Source: Austropuccinia psidii (taxonomy: Eukaryota; Basidiomycota; Pucciniomycetes; Pucciniales; Sphaerophragmiaceae). Taken from it: a stretch of 64,000 nt of DNA. Below, one piece after another: positions 43,381 through 55,762 of this stretch (position 1 is its first letter; each line of letters begins with the position of its first letter). Location: assembly GCA_023105745.1 (NCBI GenBank), contig JALGQZ010000004.1, forward strand, positions 10,318,451-10,382,450, in the 5' to 3' direction. The translations under genes and the position numbers were made by a program. Below the pieces are notes generated by a model. It had not been told where the DNA came from. It did not search any database and saw only the letters and a program-made list of their open reading frames with translations.

Positions 43381-43762
43381 TTCTACTTGATAAACTGATC
43401 CTTTAAATTCTTTTGTACTTCTCTTGTTTTTCCTTGCTTCTTGAATTAACTTGAAGAAAAATCTCCTTAATTCTTCCTTTTCTTTCTGTTCTGTTCTTGG
43501 TGTTGCAATGAGTAAATCAATATCCTGAGGTGTTTGATTTTCTGGTGTTCTTTCTTTTACTGGGTAATAAAAATGATATGATTGATTTGAGGATTGTGAT
43601 GGTGATGATGATTTGGAATGGGATTTGTTTCCAGATTCCAGATTGTATAAGAGTGTTGATGGTTAATTCTTGATAATGATAATTATTTTGTGAGTTATGT
43701 TGATTTGGGTTTCTTCTTTTATTGATGATTGACTGATTATTGAATGTTGAAGTTGAAATTGC

Positions 43763-43778
43763 CACTGTTGGGACACCA
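43763..43778 (-). other. Element F primer-binding site (candidate)
   Basis: On the minus strand TGGTGTCCCAACAGTG begins 2 nt inside the 5' LTR. Its complement ends ...GGGACACCA, as a tRNA 3' end would. The tRNA was not identified. Confidence 0.6.
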
Positions 43779-43780
43779 GA

Positions 43781-45659
43781 TGTGGAACTCCTTTTGGTGT
43801 GGGATTGGATAAGGCAGTCCTTGAGGGGGAAATCACAGGTAAACAGTTTTGAATTGCTGAAATAATCCTGTAACCAAGGGTGCTAATGGTGTTTTAGCTG
43901 CCCCTCTGAATATACTAAACAATCTCCCTACAGAGCTCACAAATCAATATTTAAGATTGTGGCTTTACAACTAGAGAAGACTTTTCAGCAGTCTCTATCA
44001 GACCTATTCAATAATCAGACTAATGATAAAATAATAATAATTTTAAATAATAAATTTGTAGGTGATTTCAAGATGATAAGATAATAATTGAGTAGATAAA
44101 TAATAGATAAAATAGTGCTGAGTGGTGATTTTAAGTGGTTTTCTTGGTTAAAGGTATTTTGTTTCATGGATAATAGTTTGATATGAGAAAATTTAGTAAT
44201 AGTGATAATATATAATAATATTGTTTAATAATTTAAATAAGTGTAATTGATAAATAATTTTGATAATATGTTAAATTTATATTTTGTGATAATAATAATA
44301 GTGATATGGATTTTCTTCTAGTGAGAAGAGTATAATATAAATATTTTGTTGAATATGAGTATTTAACTAATAGATGAATTTATAATATAGGCAGACCTAC
44401 TGTTAACTACAGCTATTTATAAACCACTATTTAGTGTAATTTTAATAATAATAATAATTTCTAGATTAACCTACTAGTAAGGGATGAATAATTATTCTCC
44501 TTCTTGGTATATAATTATTTGCATGAGGAAAGAGGAGAAAAATGAGAGAGAGAGGCCTCTTTTTATGTTGTGAGAAGTACCCATGGGCTCTCCATGTAAA
44601 GTGTTATTCTTGCCCTTGAGGTAATTTTGCTGGTGTAGATTTTTTGTAACAAAAGTCAGATGACCTATCTGCTACACTGTATTAGTAATCTTGCACAGCC
44701 TTGAGAGATTAATGCTAGTGTGTAAAATTGAGAATGGTGTCATATGACTGAAATATTTTTCCATTTGTTTGGTCAAAATGAAGGTTGAGATGTTTTCCTT
44801 GGTGGGGATTTTTGATAAAAGTATCAGATGACTTCTCATTTGCACTGCTTTAGTCAGCTTGCACAGCCTTGAGGAATTAATGCTGGTGAGTAAAGGATGA
44901 AGATGGTGTCATGTGAATAAGCCCCTGTATACTTTGTTTGTAAGATTTATCTAGTTCCAGGTGATCATGCTGTGTAATGTGGGGATATCTTGGGTTTTAA
45001 TTCTTGATTACTGTAATTGCTGTGTGGTTTAAAGTTTAGTGTATTCCCCTTGCATGCAGCTGGTTGAAATTGAATTGAGTTGTATTTGATGATCCTGAGG
45101 CTGTGTACTGTACAGATCTTATGCATCTGGACTGCATAAGTCTTATTTGGGCTTCTGTATTGTTGTGTAATTTTTAAGTTTTCTCTTCTTTTTTTTTTAG
45201 TGGATTTTCCCATGTATTGAGTTGAATTGGATACTGTCATGTGATCCTTGTGTCACATGAACTGTATTTTGTTACTGTGATTCTTAGTAATATAATATTC
45301 TTGATGGATTTAGAGTGGATATAATGTTACAATGTTACTTTTCCCATGTAATTTTGAGTTTCTGTATGTATTAAGCCTATTGTTGATTCTGTAAGGCTTA
45401 TATGTAGGTTTTCTTGTATAATTCCATAAGATTGGATTCCCCTATTATTTACTTAATTGTAGAAATATATTGAATATTTCAATTCTGAATGCCAAATCTT
45501 CCATTCCTCCCTAATATTGATGTTATTCCTGAGTGTGTGTGATCTTTAATCATGTCCTTTGAGTGGTTATTTCCTGAATTAGTCATTTTGATCTTGATTT
45601 TCTGACTTTTAATTTCCAAAAAATTTCTTGAAACTGGTAAAAAGGTATGGAATACCACA
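43781..45659 (-). repeat. Element F 5' LTR (1,879 bp)
   Basis: Direct copy of 34792-36669 with about six substitutions and one indel in a T run. It is followed by the TSD ccac at 45660-45663. Confidence 0.95.
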
Positions 45660-45899
45660 CCACCACCCAAGCAAGTGCCAAAAACAGCCCCAGTGGCCAG
45701 CAGCAGCAATTCCAACGTGAAGAAGCAGCCACAAGCTCCAAACAAGGGCAAAGGAAAGGCACCAGCCACCAAACCTTACAGCCAGGGCTACAGGATTCCA
45801 AAAATCCAACAGGATGCCATGGAAAATGTGTTTCAGATGGCCAGAACAATGATGGAATTCCAAAAGAAGGAGGAGGCCAGATTAAAATATCAGAAATGA
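45660..45899 (+). pseudogene. Element D ORF1, part 2
   Basis: Resumes the frame cut at 34791. It reads ...PKTAPVASSSNSNVKKQPQAPNKGKGKA, a basic low-complexity stretch, then SQGYRIPKIQQDAMENVFQMARTMMEFQKKEE, a likely amphipathic helix, and stops at TGA 45897-45899. The element A ORF1 ends in a similar way (SQGYRIPK ... MARTLMEF), which supports this frame over the overlapping one. Confidence 0.65.
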
Positions 45900-47569
45900 T
45901 TTCTGATATTTTTCATTCTATTCCAGAGTTGTATGAAGCTATAACTGACATAAAAAGTCATCTTTCTGAAAAAAATACATCAATTTGTGACAATCGTAAA
46001 ACACATAACTTGAGTCTGAGCCAAATCAATAAAACACATAAATGTTTTGTAAAAGGTTTAAGAACAATTAATATTCCCAATAATGATAATTATTTTGGCA
46101 ATAAGATAAGTGAACAATCTGTCATTATCAAGGAATTGAAAGACAAATATTCTAAATTCAATATGGATGAGATTATTGAAATAAGAATAAAACAAGCCAT
46201 AAATACTATCAAAGAGGATAATAAGAAAACTCTTGATGATATTTCAAAATCATTTACTGAAGTAAAGACACATATAATTGCCTTGGATAAGTGTTTTGAT
46301 ACCTCAAAAGAGCAAATATCAAAATTAACAATAAATCTAACTGATGATATATCTAATAATATTAAACAAACAGAATTATTGCATGAGCTGACATATAAAG
46401 CGGAATATCATTAAAAGAATTTAATACCCTCTATACAAAGCTTACAACATGACCTAAGAAATTCCCAAATGTGTAACAACAGTAAAATTAATGTTATTGA
46501 ACAACTACTAAATCCTTACCAAGAATGTCTACACCTCTGAATCAAAATGAGGTTACAGGGATTCCCAATCCACAAGAATTATATATTGAAAATTCTCAAT
46601 TAAAAAATATATTTTCTACCTCTTTTAATAACTTGGAACCAACAATTGGCAGAGCACTCTTGAAAGAAGTTCCAAAACTTAAGGAATGGCCTCACTTCAG
46701 TGATGAAGGAGAGTATGACCATGTGGAATTCATCAGAGGTATTGACATGATCAAAGAAGACTTTCAATTACCAGACAGATTGGTAACAGCCAGGTATAAG
46801 ACTTATTTACCAAATCAGCTCACAGATGGTATATCAATTGAGACAAGCACATGCACACCAAATTTGGACTTGGTGGAAAACCCAAATTATCTACAAATGG
46901 GCCAATGATGCTTGGAGGTTTAAAGTGGAAACAGCCTTTGAATCTTCCAAATTTAATGCTGATAAATACAAAGCTTTACTATGGTTTGCCCACAAAAAGA
47001 CAGATTAACAGCATTATATCCTGACATGTCAGAATTTATGATCCATAGAAAGATTCTGAGACAATGTGGAGGTGACATAGAGAATGCTGTCACAAGCAGG
47101 ACTACTGAACAATCTTCAGCAGAGGATATTATCAATATATCAGAAGAAGTAACCACCAGAACCAAAATTGGTTTTAGTAGGGTGAATCTCAAAACAAGTT
47201 TTAATACACCTTGAAGAGATTCTGTGGACAAAAACCCAAAAGGAAATTCTAATAATGTTAAGTATAAATCTGCAGATACAGTCAAAAAGTGCCATATTTG
47301 CCAAAGCATCACCCATTTAGCCAATACATGTCCAAAAAGGGGGAAAATCAATTAACTGACATTAAAAAGGAACCTGATGTTGAAAAAGATGAAATAATTG
47401 AGGACAATTCAGATAATAAGTCATCCATATTTTCTGAATCTTCAAGATATATAGAACATATCAATGTCACTTTTGACATCATGAAGTCTTATTCCCACTT
47501 GCCACAATTGAGCAATGGTCAACTTGATTTATCAAAAGTTCAAGATGCACAACTTATGAAAACCAAACC
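45896..47569 (+). pseudogene. Element D ORF2: coiled region, capsid, CCHC knuckle
   Basis: ATG at 45896-45898 overlaps the ORF1 stop (ATGA). It reads MISDIFHSIPELYEAI..., a long coiled-coil-like stretch to about 46414 with a stop there, then the capsid domain (LKEWPHFSDEGEYDHVEFIRGIDMI near 46680), a frameshift near 46810, and the rest in a second frame. The knuckle CHICQSITHLANTC near 47292 leads to an acidic linker. The gene is cut at 47569 by solo LTR G. Several stops (46412, near 47212 and near 47355) show decay. Confidence 0.85.
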
Positions 47570-49398
47570 TGTGAGCCTTAGAGGTAATTTCATATACCCA
47601 AAAGACCACAAATACAAAATTAACATATAAATATAAATAAAATAAATTTATTTATATTATTAAAATGAAAATTAAAATATAAATATAAAATTATATTCAC
47701 AATTAAAAATTTAATTACAATTTGAAAAATAAAATTACATTAAAATTTTGAAATTGCAAAATTACATTTATACTTGAAAAAATTAAGTAAAAATTAATTT
47801 TTAACCAAATTGTAAAAAAATAAACAAATTTGGAAAAAAGTTAAATAAAAATTATTATAAATTTTTATCAAATGAATAAACATATAAAAACATTTCACCA
47901 TTGGATTCCTCATAACAAATCAGGTGGGGTGACCACTGGATGAAATTTCTGTAACTCAACTCTAAATAAGCTTAAATTAAGTTTTTAGTATTTTCAATAC
48001 AAAAGTTGAAAATCCTCAAAACTTTCATTCAATTCACACCACATGGGGTGTTAACCATCAATTTTTGTGTTGAACTTGAGGTGTTGTGTTTAGTTTAGAA
48101 GTTATGAGGAATTGAAGTATTTTCAATTGAATTCAATTGAAATGTCAAAATGTGCACGTGTATTACATAAGTTAACTTTGATTTACATATGAGGTATCAA
48201 TTATTACTGTATTGAACTGTACAAATCAATTGAATTACATATGTAAATTATAAGTATAATACATGATGAAGAATTAAAGGAAAAATAAATTGGAAAGATT
48301 AAATTTGGTGGGGAAAAGGAACTCTAGCTCTAAGGGGGATCTAGACCCCCAAACTCCTTGCTGACAGGCATGGGATGTCAAAATTCACGCAAAAGTTCAT
48401 CACTTTTGGCCTGAAATTGAGTTACAGGGTGTGTTGACTCAATTGATGATGAGGTTTTGATACCAACTGGGATAGTTTTAGCTGTTGCCAAGAGGGTAAA
48501 ACTACCCTTGAGATAAAACTATCATAGTAAAAGCAGTTTTAACTGGTTTCTACGCCTCTTACACACATTCTGACGTGTTTTGAAGGCTCTAGACCAGGTA
48601 TTGCTATAGTAATGGCTGATTTAAGGGTCTAAAATGGCTAAAAATGGCTTAAACCAGCCCTTTTTTGGTCCAAACCAGGGTTCAATGATGCCATAATTGG
48701 CTTTTCTGTTGTCAGACTGTTTTTCACGACTGGAAAGAGTAAATTTTACTTTTGGAGTAAGAAAAGTGATGGCTATAAAAGAATGTCTTCTTTGCCCCAC
48801 TTTTCTCTTCATGTTAGAATCTTTTCCTTGTATTAATTAGTTTAAACACTGTTAAACCAATCAATAGCAGATTCCAACCACCTCTTTTAAATCATTTTAA
48901 GCCTTTTAACCATGTGAAAAAATCATTATAATCATTGTTTGTAACTCTTATAATCATCCTTACCCCTGAACAACCCCAAAAGTGAATTACAGCATCTTTC
49001 ATCACTGTAAACTTTGTCACTTTGTTTCCAAATTCACTCTGGTCATTTTTGGGTGTGTTTTCTCTTTAGTATTCTGTCTAAAGACTTTGTTCTTTAATTA
49101 ATTGCTTGCAGTCATTTTCTCAATTAATTCCAATTGAAATTGCTCTTGAAGAAATTTCTTTTGTAACCTTAAATATCTCTTGTAGAGTATTTTTGGATAA
49201 ATCTTTATTGTTGGTAAAACAATAAATCTTTGTAATATTATTGTTTTATACTCATAAATCTATAAAAAATCAAAATTGGCTTGTTGTCTTTTGAAAATAA
49301 TATTTCTTACTATTTTTAATTGATTATTACCTTCTACAAATTTTGAGGACAGGAAAAGTACTTGATTTTTAATCAAAGTTTCATATCCACACCTTACA
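47570..49398 (+). repeat. Solo LTR G (1,829 bp) in element D
   Basis: TGTGAGCCTTAGAGG to CACACCTTACA, same family and length as the C and D LTRs, with perfect TSD aaacc (47565-47569, 49399-49403). D text joins exactly when it is removed. TGACGTG at 48571-48577 and TATAAAA at 48774-48780 are kept. No gene inside. Confidence 0.95.
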
Positions 49399-51759
49399 AA
49401 ACCAAACAGAGGGAAAGGTTATACAGCTGGGAACTCCTGTATAACAGAATTGATGATTGAAAACAAGCCCACCAAACATTTGCTTGATCAAGGAGCCTTC
49501 TGCTGTTGTGTTGGAAAATCTTTTCTTAAGACTTTTGTACCAAATTTTGAAGACCAATTGTTACCAATTGATGGTATAAAATTGAATAGTGAAAGTAATC
49601 CAATGGAAGTATTAAGAACTTTTGAGACCAATGTAATAGTCCCACACATTAATGAAAATTTAAGAATCACAGTTGAATTTGTTTTTATGGAAAACTGCTC
49701 TAGTACCCATTTTATATTGGGAAATGACTATTTAATAATGTATGGGATAGAATTACATAACAACAAGGACAGATACTTTACTCTTGGAGAGAATAAGCGC
49801 CAAACATTTGCCTTTTTACCATTTAAAAGACAAATTACAGTGAACAAAGTATCACCAGTAAACTTAGAGTTAGAGCAATACAAGTATTAATAGTAGAATG
49901 AGGCTAAAATAAGCCTTTATCTCACTATGGCACAAGAAAATGAAATATCAAGTCTTTTATATAACCATAAAGAAGCATTTGCTTCAGATAAAGAGCCCCT
50001 AGGTGCAATTATTGGTCATGAAGTTGACATCATTCTTAACCCTGAGAGACCTTATCCACCACTCTTAAGAAGACCTGCATATCCAGAAAGTCCAAAATCA
50101 ACAGAAGCTCTAGAAATTCATATCAAAGAACTTCTGGACCTTGGTGTAATAAGAAAGATAGGCCACAATGAAGAAATAGAAATACCTCCACCAGTCATAG
50201 TGGCATGGCATAATGGAAAATCTGGAATGGTTGGAGACTTTAGAGATCTGAACACTTACACTGTTCCAGATAGGTACCCAATACCAAAATTCCAAATTGC
50301 CCTTACTCAAATATCTCAAGCAGTGTATATAACCACTATGGATGCCCTTAAAGGATTCCATCAAAATGTGGTGACACAAAGAGCAAGAAAATACTTGAGA
50401 ATTATTTTTCATTGTAGAGTGTGTGAATACTTAAGGATGCCCTTTGGCATCAAAAATGCACCTTCACACTTCCAAAGAATGATGAATGAAATCTTCCCTG
50501 AACAACTTTCAGAGGGATAGTTAATCATTTACATTGATGACATTATTGTCTGTTCCAAGACTTGGGAAGAGAACATGTACAGATTGTTCAGAGCTTTGAC
50601 AAAAATTCAATCAGTAAACATGAAAATCTCCTTGAAGAAATGCCATTTTGGATTTAAAGAACTTGAAGCACTAGGACATGTTGTATCTGGTTTATCCCTT
50701 GGGATTGACAAAAACAAAGTTGCAGCAGTATTGCTAAAACCCATGCCTCAGAATAAGAAGGAAATTCAGTCATTCTTAGGTTTTGCAGGACATTACAGGA
50801 AACACATTAAAGATTTTGCATCCATAGCAAGACCACTTTATAAATTGTGTGACAAAGACACAGTATTTGAAATGACTGTTGACAAAGTCAAAGCCTTTGA
50901 GTCTCTAAGAGAAGCCTTGACCACTGCTCCACTTTTACTGATGCCAGACTTTAAATTGCCTTTCAAATTGTATATTGATGCATCAGGGGATGGGCTAGGT
51001 CCTGCACTTCACCAAGTTCAGATCATAAATGACAAACCTGTAGAAGGACCCATAGGTTTCATATCCCGGCAAATCAAACCAACTGAAGCCAGAGATGTAG
51101 CATGTCAAATGGAATGTCTATGCCTTGTCTGGGCCTTGGAAAAATTGAACTACTTCTCAGAGGGATGTATTTTTGAGGTGATAACAGATTGTACAGCTGT
51201 CAAATCACTTTTGAACATGAAAACACCCAACAGACATATGCTCAGATGGCAAATAGCCATACAAGGATACAGAGGCAATATGACTACTGTTCATAAGGAT
51301 GGGAATATTCATAAGAATGCAGATGGACTAAGAATATGGCCATTACCAAATAATATTGATAATCCTGCTTATGTTCCAGAAGAAGCTTCACCACAAATCC
51401 CAATAGAAGGAATAAGTGTTACAGACTTGAACACCACATTCTTGGAAGAAGTAAAACAAAGTTACACTAAAGATAAGAATTGTAGCATCTTGTGCCAATT
51501 ACTTAACAAAGACTGTAAAGACAACTGTCTCATACATGCCTTGGATGAAGTATGGAGGAAATTGTATGATGAAGGAAGATTGCACCTACTGGTTGGTATA
51601 ATTTACCACAGAACCAAGCACACATGTTTCATGACAGTGGTGGACAGGTCATTAATCAATCTTGTACTGAAAGAATGCCATGACAGCCCCTTCTCAGGAC
51701 ATCTTTCTGAAGACAGAACAAGAGAAAAAGTAAAAACCTGTATATGGTGGCCAATGTAG
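49399..51759 (+). pseudogene. Element D ORF2: protease, RT, RNase H, integrase start
   Basis: The protease has LDQGAF near 49483, with Gln where Thr or Ser is usual after the catalytic Asp, then ILGNDYLIMYGIE. RT shows [41 protein letters not shown] and YIDD near 50530-50541. A TAG at 50518-50520 replaces the Trp codon found in C. RNase H has [23 protein letters not shown] and NADGL. The integrase zinc region ([17 protein letters not shown]) ends at TAG 51757-51759, again a Trp codon change. A TAA/TAG pair near 49888-49893 also breaks it. One frame otherwise holds throughout. Confidence 0.9.
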
Positions 51760-52854
51760 CAGGAAGATGTTGCAGAGTATTGCAAAACCTGCGACAGATG
51801 TCAAAAAGCAAATAAATCCACTGGCAAGAGACTTGGAAATATGATAAAAATCCAAGAAACAAGCAGACCTTGGGAAATTGTCCATATGGATTGGGTAACT
51901 GGGCTACCACCAAGATGTGACAGAAGTTATAATGCTTGCCTACTAATTGTGGACAGATTAGTAAAACTCCAATCTTTTTGCCATGTCACAAAGATAATAC
52001 AGCCATAGATACAGCCCTTCTGATATGGGACAGAGTAGGGTCATGGACTGGAATATTTACAAATATCATTAGTGATAGGGATCGCAAATTCACTTCATCA
52101 CTATGCACAAAACTTCACCAATTATTTGGCACTAAGCTGTCTTTCTCTATAGCCTACCACCCACAAACTGATCGTCTGGCTGAAGGATGATCCAAAGGTT
52201 AGAGGACATGGTAAGAAAATTTTGTGCATATGGCCTTGAATTCAAAGATTGTGATGTATTTAACCATGATTGGTGTACTCTGTTACCAGTACTAGAATTA
52301 GCATATAAAACATCAATCCATGCCAGTACCAATCAAACTCCTGCTATCCTATAAAAAGGATGGAACCCCAAATTACCCCAAGATTCCTTGACGAAAGATT
52401 TGATTGAAATACATCCCACAGCCACTAGCTTCAAAGGAGTTCTAGATAAAGCTAGAAAGCACGCAGTAAGGTGCATGGAGGACTCTTTTGCATATGCTAA
52501 GGAAAAATGGGATATATCACATGCAACTCCAGATTTCAAAGTTGGGGACTTAGTTCTTGTATCCACCACTAACTTCAATAACATCAAAGGATGTAAAAAG
52601 CTGAAAGACTCCTTTGCAGGACTTTTTGTTATTAAGGCCCTCCATTGAAAAAATTCTGTTGAATTAGAGTTATCTGAAGAACTTAGAAATAAGCATCCTA
52701 CATTTCCAGTGAGCTTGATAAAGCCATATAAATCTAGTGATTCTGAAATATTCCCCTTGAGGAATAAAGTTCCCCAAGCTATACCTCTTACTTAGTCATC
52801 TGGTAGTAAGCGAATTACCAAAGTTCTCAAAGAAAGAAAGTTGAGAACAAACAA
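51760..52854 (+). pseudogene. Element D integrase core and C-terminal part
   Basis: Continues with CKTCDRCQKANKSTGKR (zinc Cys pair), the core Asp in HMDWVTGLPP, a frameshift near 51960, Asp in IISDRDRKF and Glu near AYHPQTDRLAEG (another frameshift at 52187). The DNA-binding part PDFKVGDLVLVSTTNFNN is near 52530. The frame is cut at 52854 in ...KERKLRTN by element H; the last codons are at 62338-62470. Confidence 0.87.
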
Positions 52855-54138
52855 TGTCAGCCTGTGACTCAAAACCAGAGCACAAGCAGGCCAGCTAAAA
52901 TACCATAGACCAATGGTAAACCTTAATTTTCACCTCTCATCTAAAGTCTAGAAGGAGAGGCTTAACCCCATCAAATGGGTACTCAAAATGAAGCTCTAAG
53001 CCAGGGATATCCAATGGTACCAGCCAAACTGAGCTAGCACCAATATTACTGGAGTGATTGTCAATTTCAGGCCAAATAAGGCTGAACAAAACATTCACAT
53101 CTCATCTACTTTCTTTAGTTTTAGTGTGAGATACTTGAGGTGGGGTCTTTTTGAAAAGAGAACAATCAGGGCTATGTGATGGTGTCATCCACTTCCCCAT
53201 ATCTCAACTACAGCAGAAGTTATGGGGCAAACAAGCTCAATACAGCTTTTTGCCTAAATCACGCATATGTACAAAAATCTTGTACATGGCATAACTTTGC
53301 CATATTTAATGATAGCCATATCAAATAAGGTACCATTGTGTAGAAAGCATACAGGGCTACACACTGGTTCAGCTTTTAGGTTGATATCTCAAGAATTGAC
53401 AAAGGTATAGCTGTTTTAAGGCCAAAATCCCACATTCTGACCGATACAGCCTTACCATGGGATAATATCCCATAACCATGAATATGAGGTGTCAAATAGA
53501 CAAAGAAGCTTGTTTTTACTTCAATAACTCATATGTAAGTCAATACTGGGGTCCCATACAGCTTCTTTACAGCATTGTACGCGTCATACACGTCAGAATC
53601 AGGCTGTGAGGTCCCCAGATGAAAATTGTGACCCTGTATTAGTGAAAGCTGCCCAGATGTGGTTTCAAAACCACATCTGAGCCCAATACAGGCTATAAAC
53701 GCTGTTTGCAAGCCACAAGCTAGTACTGGAGAGTGAAAAATCTTCACTTCCTCTACGTGGAAAGGTTTAGCACCCTTTCCACCCCATTTCAGGATAAAAA
53801 GGAGGCTTTTCACAGCCAGAATTGTCTCCTCATCCTGCTCTTGAATAACCTATGTAGTAAACTGTCAAAAACAGTTTTACTCTTGGTTAATAATCAGCTA
53901 TAATTATAAATCTTAATTATTGTAGTCCTTTATTATTGTAACCCAACAGATAAAGCTGCACCCAGGGCTTTCAACAGCGCTCACCACCACTATATCATAT
54001 ATAGTAAAGCCCTTTGAATCTTAAATTAAATCATCTTCAACCCTTATAAGTCTTTTTTAAACCAATTTTACCATGTCACAAACATAGTTAAAGTTGTACT
54101 TAGCATATTTACACCTTTATCATAGTTTTATCCCGACA
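52855..54138 (+). repeat. Element H 5' LTR (1,284 bp)
   Basis: TGTCAGCCTGTGACTC to TATCCCGACA. It lacks a block of about 154 bp that the 3' LTR has after CCAATGGTA. CACGTCA (53589-53595) lies about 205 bp before an ATAAAAA box (53794-53800). No gene inside. Confidence 0.93.
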
Positions 54139-54141
54139 TTT

Positions 54142-54155
54142 TGGGGGCCTGGGCG
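54142..54155 (+). other. Element H primer-binding site (candidate)
   Basis: TGGGGGCCTGGGCG begins 4 bases after the LTR end and resembles the sites of A, C and D even though the LTRs are unrelated. Confidence 0.65.
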
Positions 54156-54185
54156 TTTTTTAAACTTTTTTTTTGGACCTTATAA

Positions 54186-54710
54186 GTGAGTTTTCTCTCT
54201 TATTCTTTATTTCTGACAATTGTTTTATCTTTTTAGGCATATTTTATTTTCAAAAAATATATATTTTTGTTTAAATACTTATATTATAAAAGTACTTACC
54301 AAGTGGTTAATACCCACAAAAACCTCTATTTTTGGCGTTTTTACATATGAAAACACATAAGCCATCAATAAGTCCTGTATTTTTGATTGAATAAGGACAC
54401 CTCTGACTGAAAAACCAACAGTTGAGGCGTGGATAAGTGTATTGTTAACTCAATTACACTTATACAGAGCCACTTATTCAGATTACATTTGAAAACCACA
54501 AGTGTATCTGTGGGATACTGGCACACAAATAGTGTGACAGGGTACCAAAAGCTGTAATTCTGACGTAAAATTGTTGATTCAATTACACTGTCATTATACA
54601 GGGCATATTGTCGTAACATACAAGCCCAGAGGCCAATCTTAGACATGCAAAAGCAGCATTTTTGAGAAGTCTTAACTGACATAACCCCTCTTTTTCCTAC
54701 CTTGATTCAG
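54186..54710 (+). other. Element H ORF1 intron 1 (makes the start codon)
   Basis: 525 bp from TTATAA|GTGAGT to CTTGATTCAG|TGG. The joined exon reads A|TGGAAGAAAAT, so splicing makes an ATG followed by an open frame. It is the same arrangement as in D, with little sequence in common apart from the donor. Confidence 0.6.
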
Positions 54711-55762
54711 TGGAAGAAAATTACATCCCACTTGAGACCCAGTCACAGGCCAACACACCAGTGAAACCCTCAGAACCAGAGGGCAGCAAGGGCAAAGGAA
54801 AGAGGCACAGCCAAGAAGTGGACTCCAATAGCCACCCAGAGGAGTAGAAAACCACAAAACTCTGCATCAATACAAGGTAAACCAACCTTAACCACTTGTA
54901 CAGGGAAAATTACAATTATTAACCCAGTTGTAACCTCCAAAGGCAAACTGCCCAAATCAGCAGATAACAAATTTGTACAAGGCAAAGTCAAAGGTAAATA
55001 CCCTAAGGACGTAAAGTTTTTGACTGCTTGAAAACACTGATATTTCCCCTGTATACCTCAGAGACCTTGGCTTTCAAAGGAACCAGCCAGAGGACAGAGA
55101 AGGCTTGTCCAGAACCAGAAGACCTGGAAGAGGACACCTTGGACACAGTGGTGGATGGCAAAACAATGAGGGAGATAATATCAACCTTGCCATTCACACT
55201 CCAATTCAACAGGAACCTCAAACCAGAGGACTGGAAGTATATGGATAAATTTTTTAAGCTCCACCAACTCCTCAAAGATTTATCTCAATGGAGCATGGAC
55301 AACAAAAGGTTAAACCTGGCAAGTCACTGGGCAGAACTTGGAGCGGGTTGCCAGAAGATCCGTCTCAGAGAGATAGACTTCAAAGACCTTATGATAATCA
55401 CCAAAGGTTGGAATCCTACCACGCAGTTCAGACTCCTGGAGGAAAGGGCACAGAGGATAAGGGAGAATCAAGCCACTCTCCAAGCTATAGAAGAACAGTC
55501 AACCCAGACAGGGCCTACTCAGATTCCTTCAGGCTCACAAGGAGCAGGCCAAATCAGCTCTCCAGTGGCGTCACACCATTCAGAAACCAGCAAATCAGTG
55601 GCCAAGAGTCACCATTGTTCACAATTCCAGGAAGTTTCCAGGAGAGGACAAGGAAACAAGGGCAAGAACAAAGCCTCCTTCAACCAGAGGAGGAAAGAGT
55701 CAGACCCCATGATCCAGAAGCTGTTATATTTGGTGAAAGAAGTACACAAGAACAAGAAGTAG
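54711..55762 (+). pseudogene. Element H ORF1 (spliced)
   Basis: Exon 1 (54711-54993) begins (M)EENYIPLETQS and is Ser/Lys-rich; a TAG at 54845 and a frame change near there break it. Intron 2 (54994-55061, 68 bp, phase 1, AAAG|GTAAAT ... CTCAG) joins in frame to exon 2, whose product runs ETLAFKGTSQ ... LQFNRNLKPEDWKYMDKFFKLHQLLKDLSQWS ... to TAG 55760-55762. Exon 2 has a helical middle, then a Gln/Ser-rich and basic end, as in C and D. Exon 2 is intact (about 233 codons). The role is unknown, and the splicing is inferred from frames and consensus sites. Confidence 0.65.

Larger units (their letters stand above)
34792..45659 (-). mobile_element. Element F: minus-strand LTR element with gag and protease only
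   Basis: 10,868 bp with two long LTRs (34792-36669 and 43781-45659), ends TGTGG...CCACA and a 4-bp TSD ccac (34788-34791, 45660-45663). In minus orientation it has a PBS, Gag, a protease polyprotein, a long AT-rich 3' region and a polypurine tract. No RT, RNase H or integrase motif is found in any frame of the 7.1-kb inside. The LTRs differ at only about six bases plus one indel (about 0.3%), so it is the youngest layer. It must use enzymes from another element. Confidence 0.93.

Noticed and set aside
53529..53813. 94-codon minus ORF inside the H LTR
   Set aside because: It lies over the U3 promoter region, and no matching frame is supported in the other H LTR.
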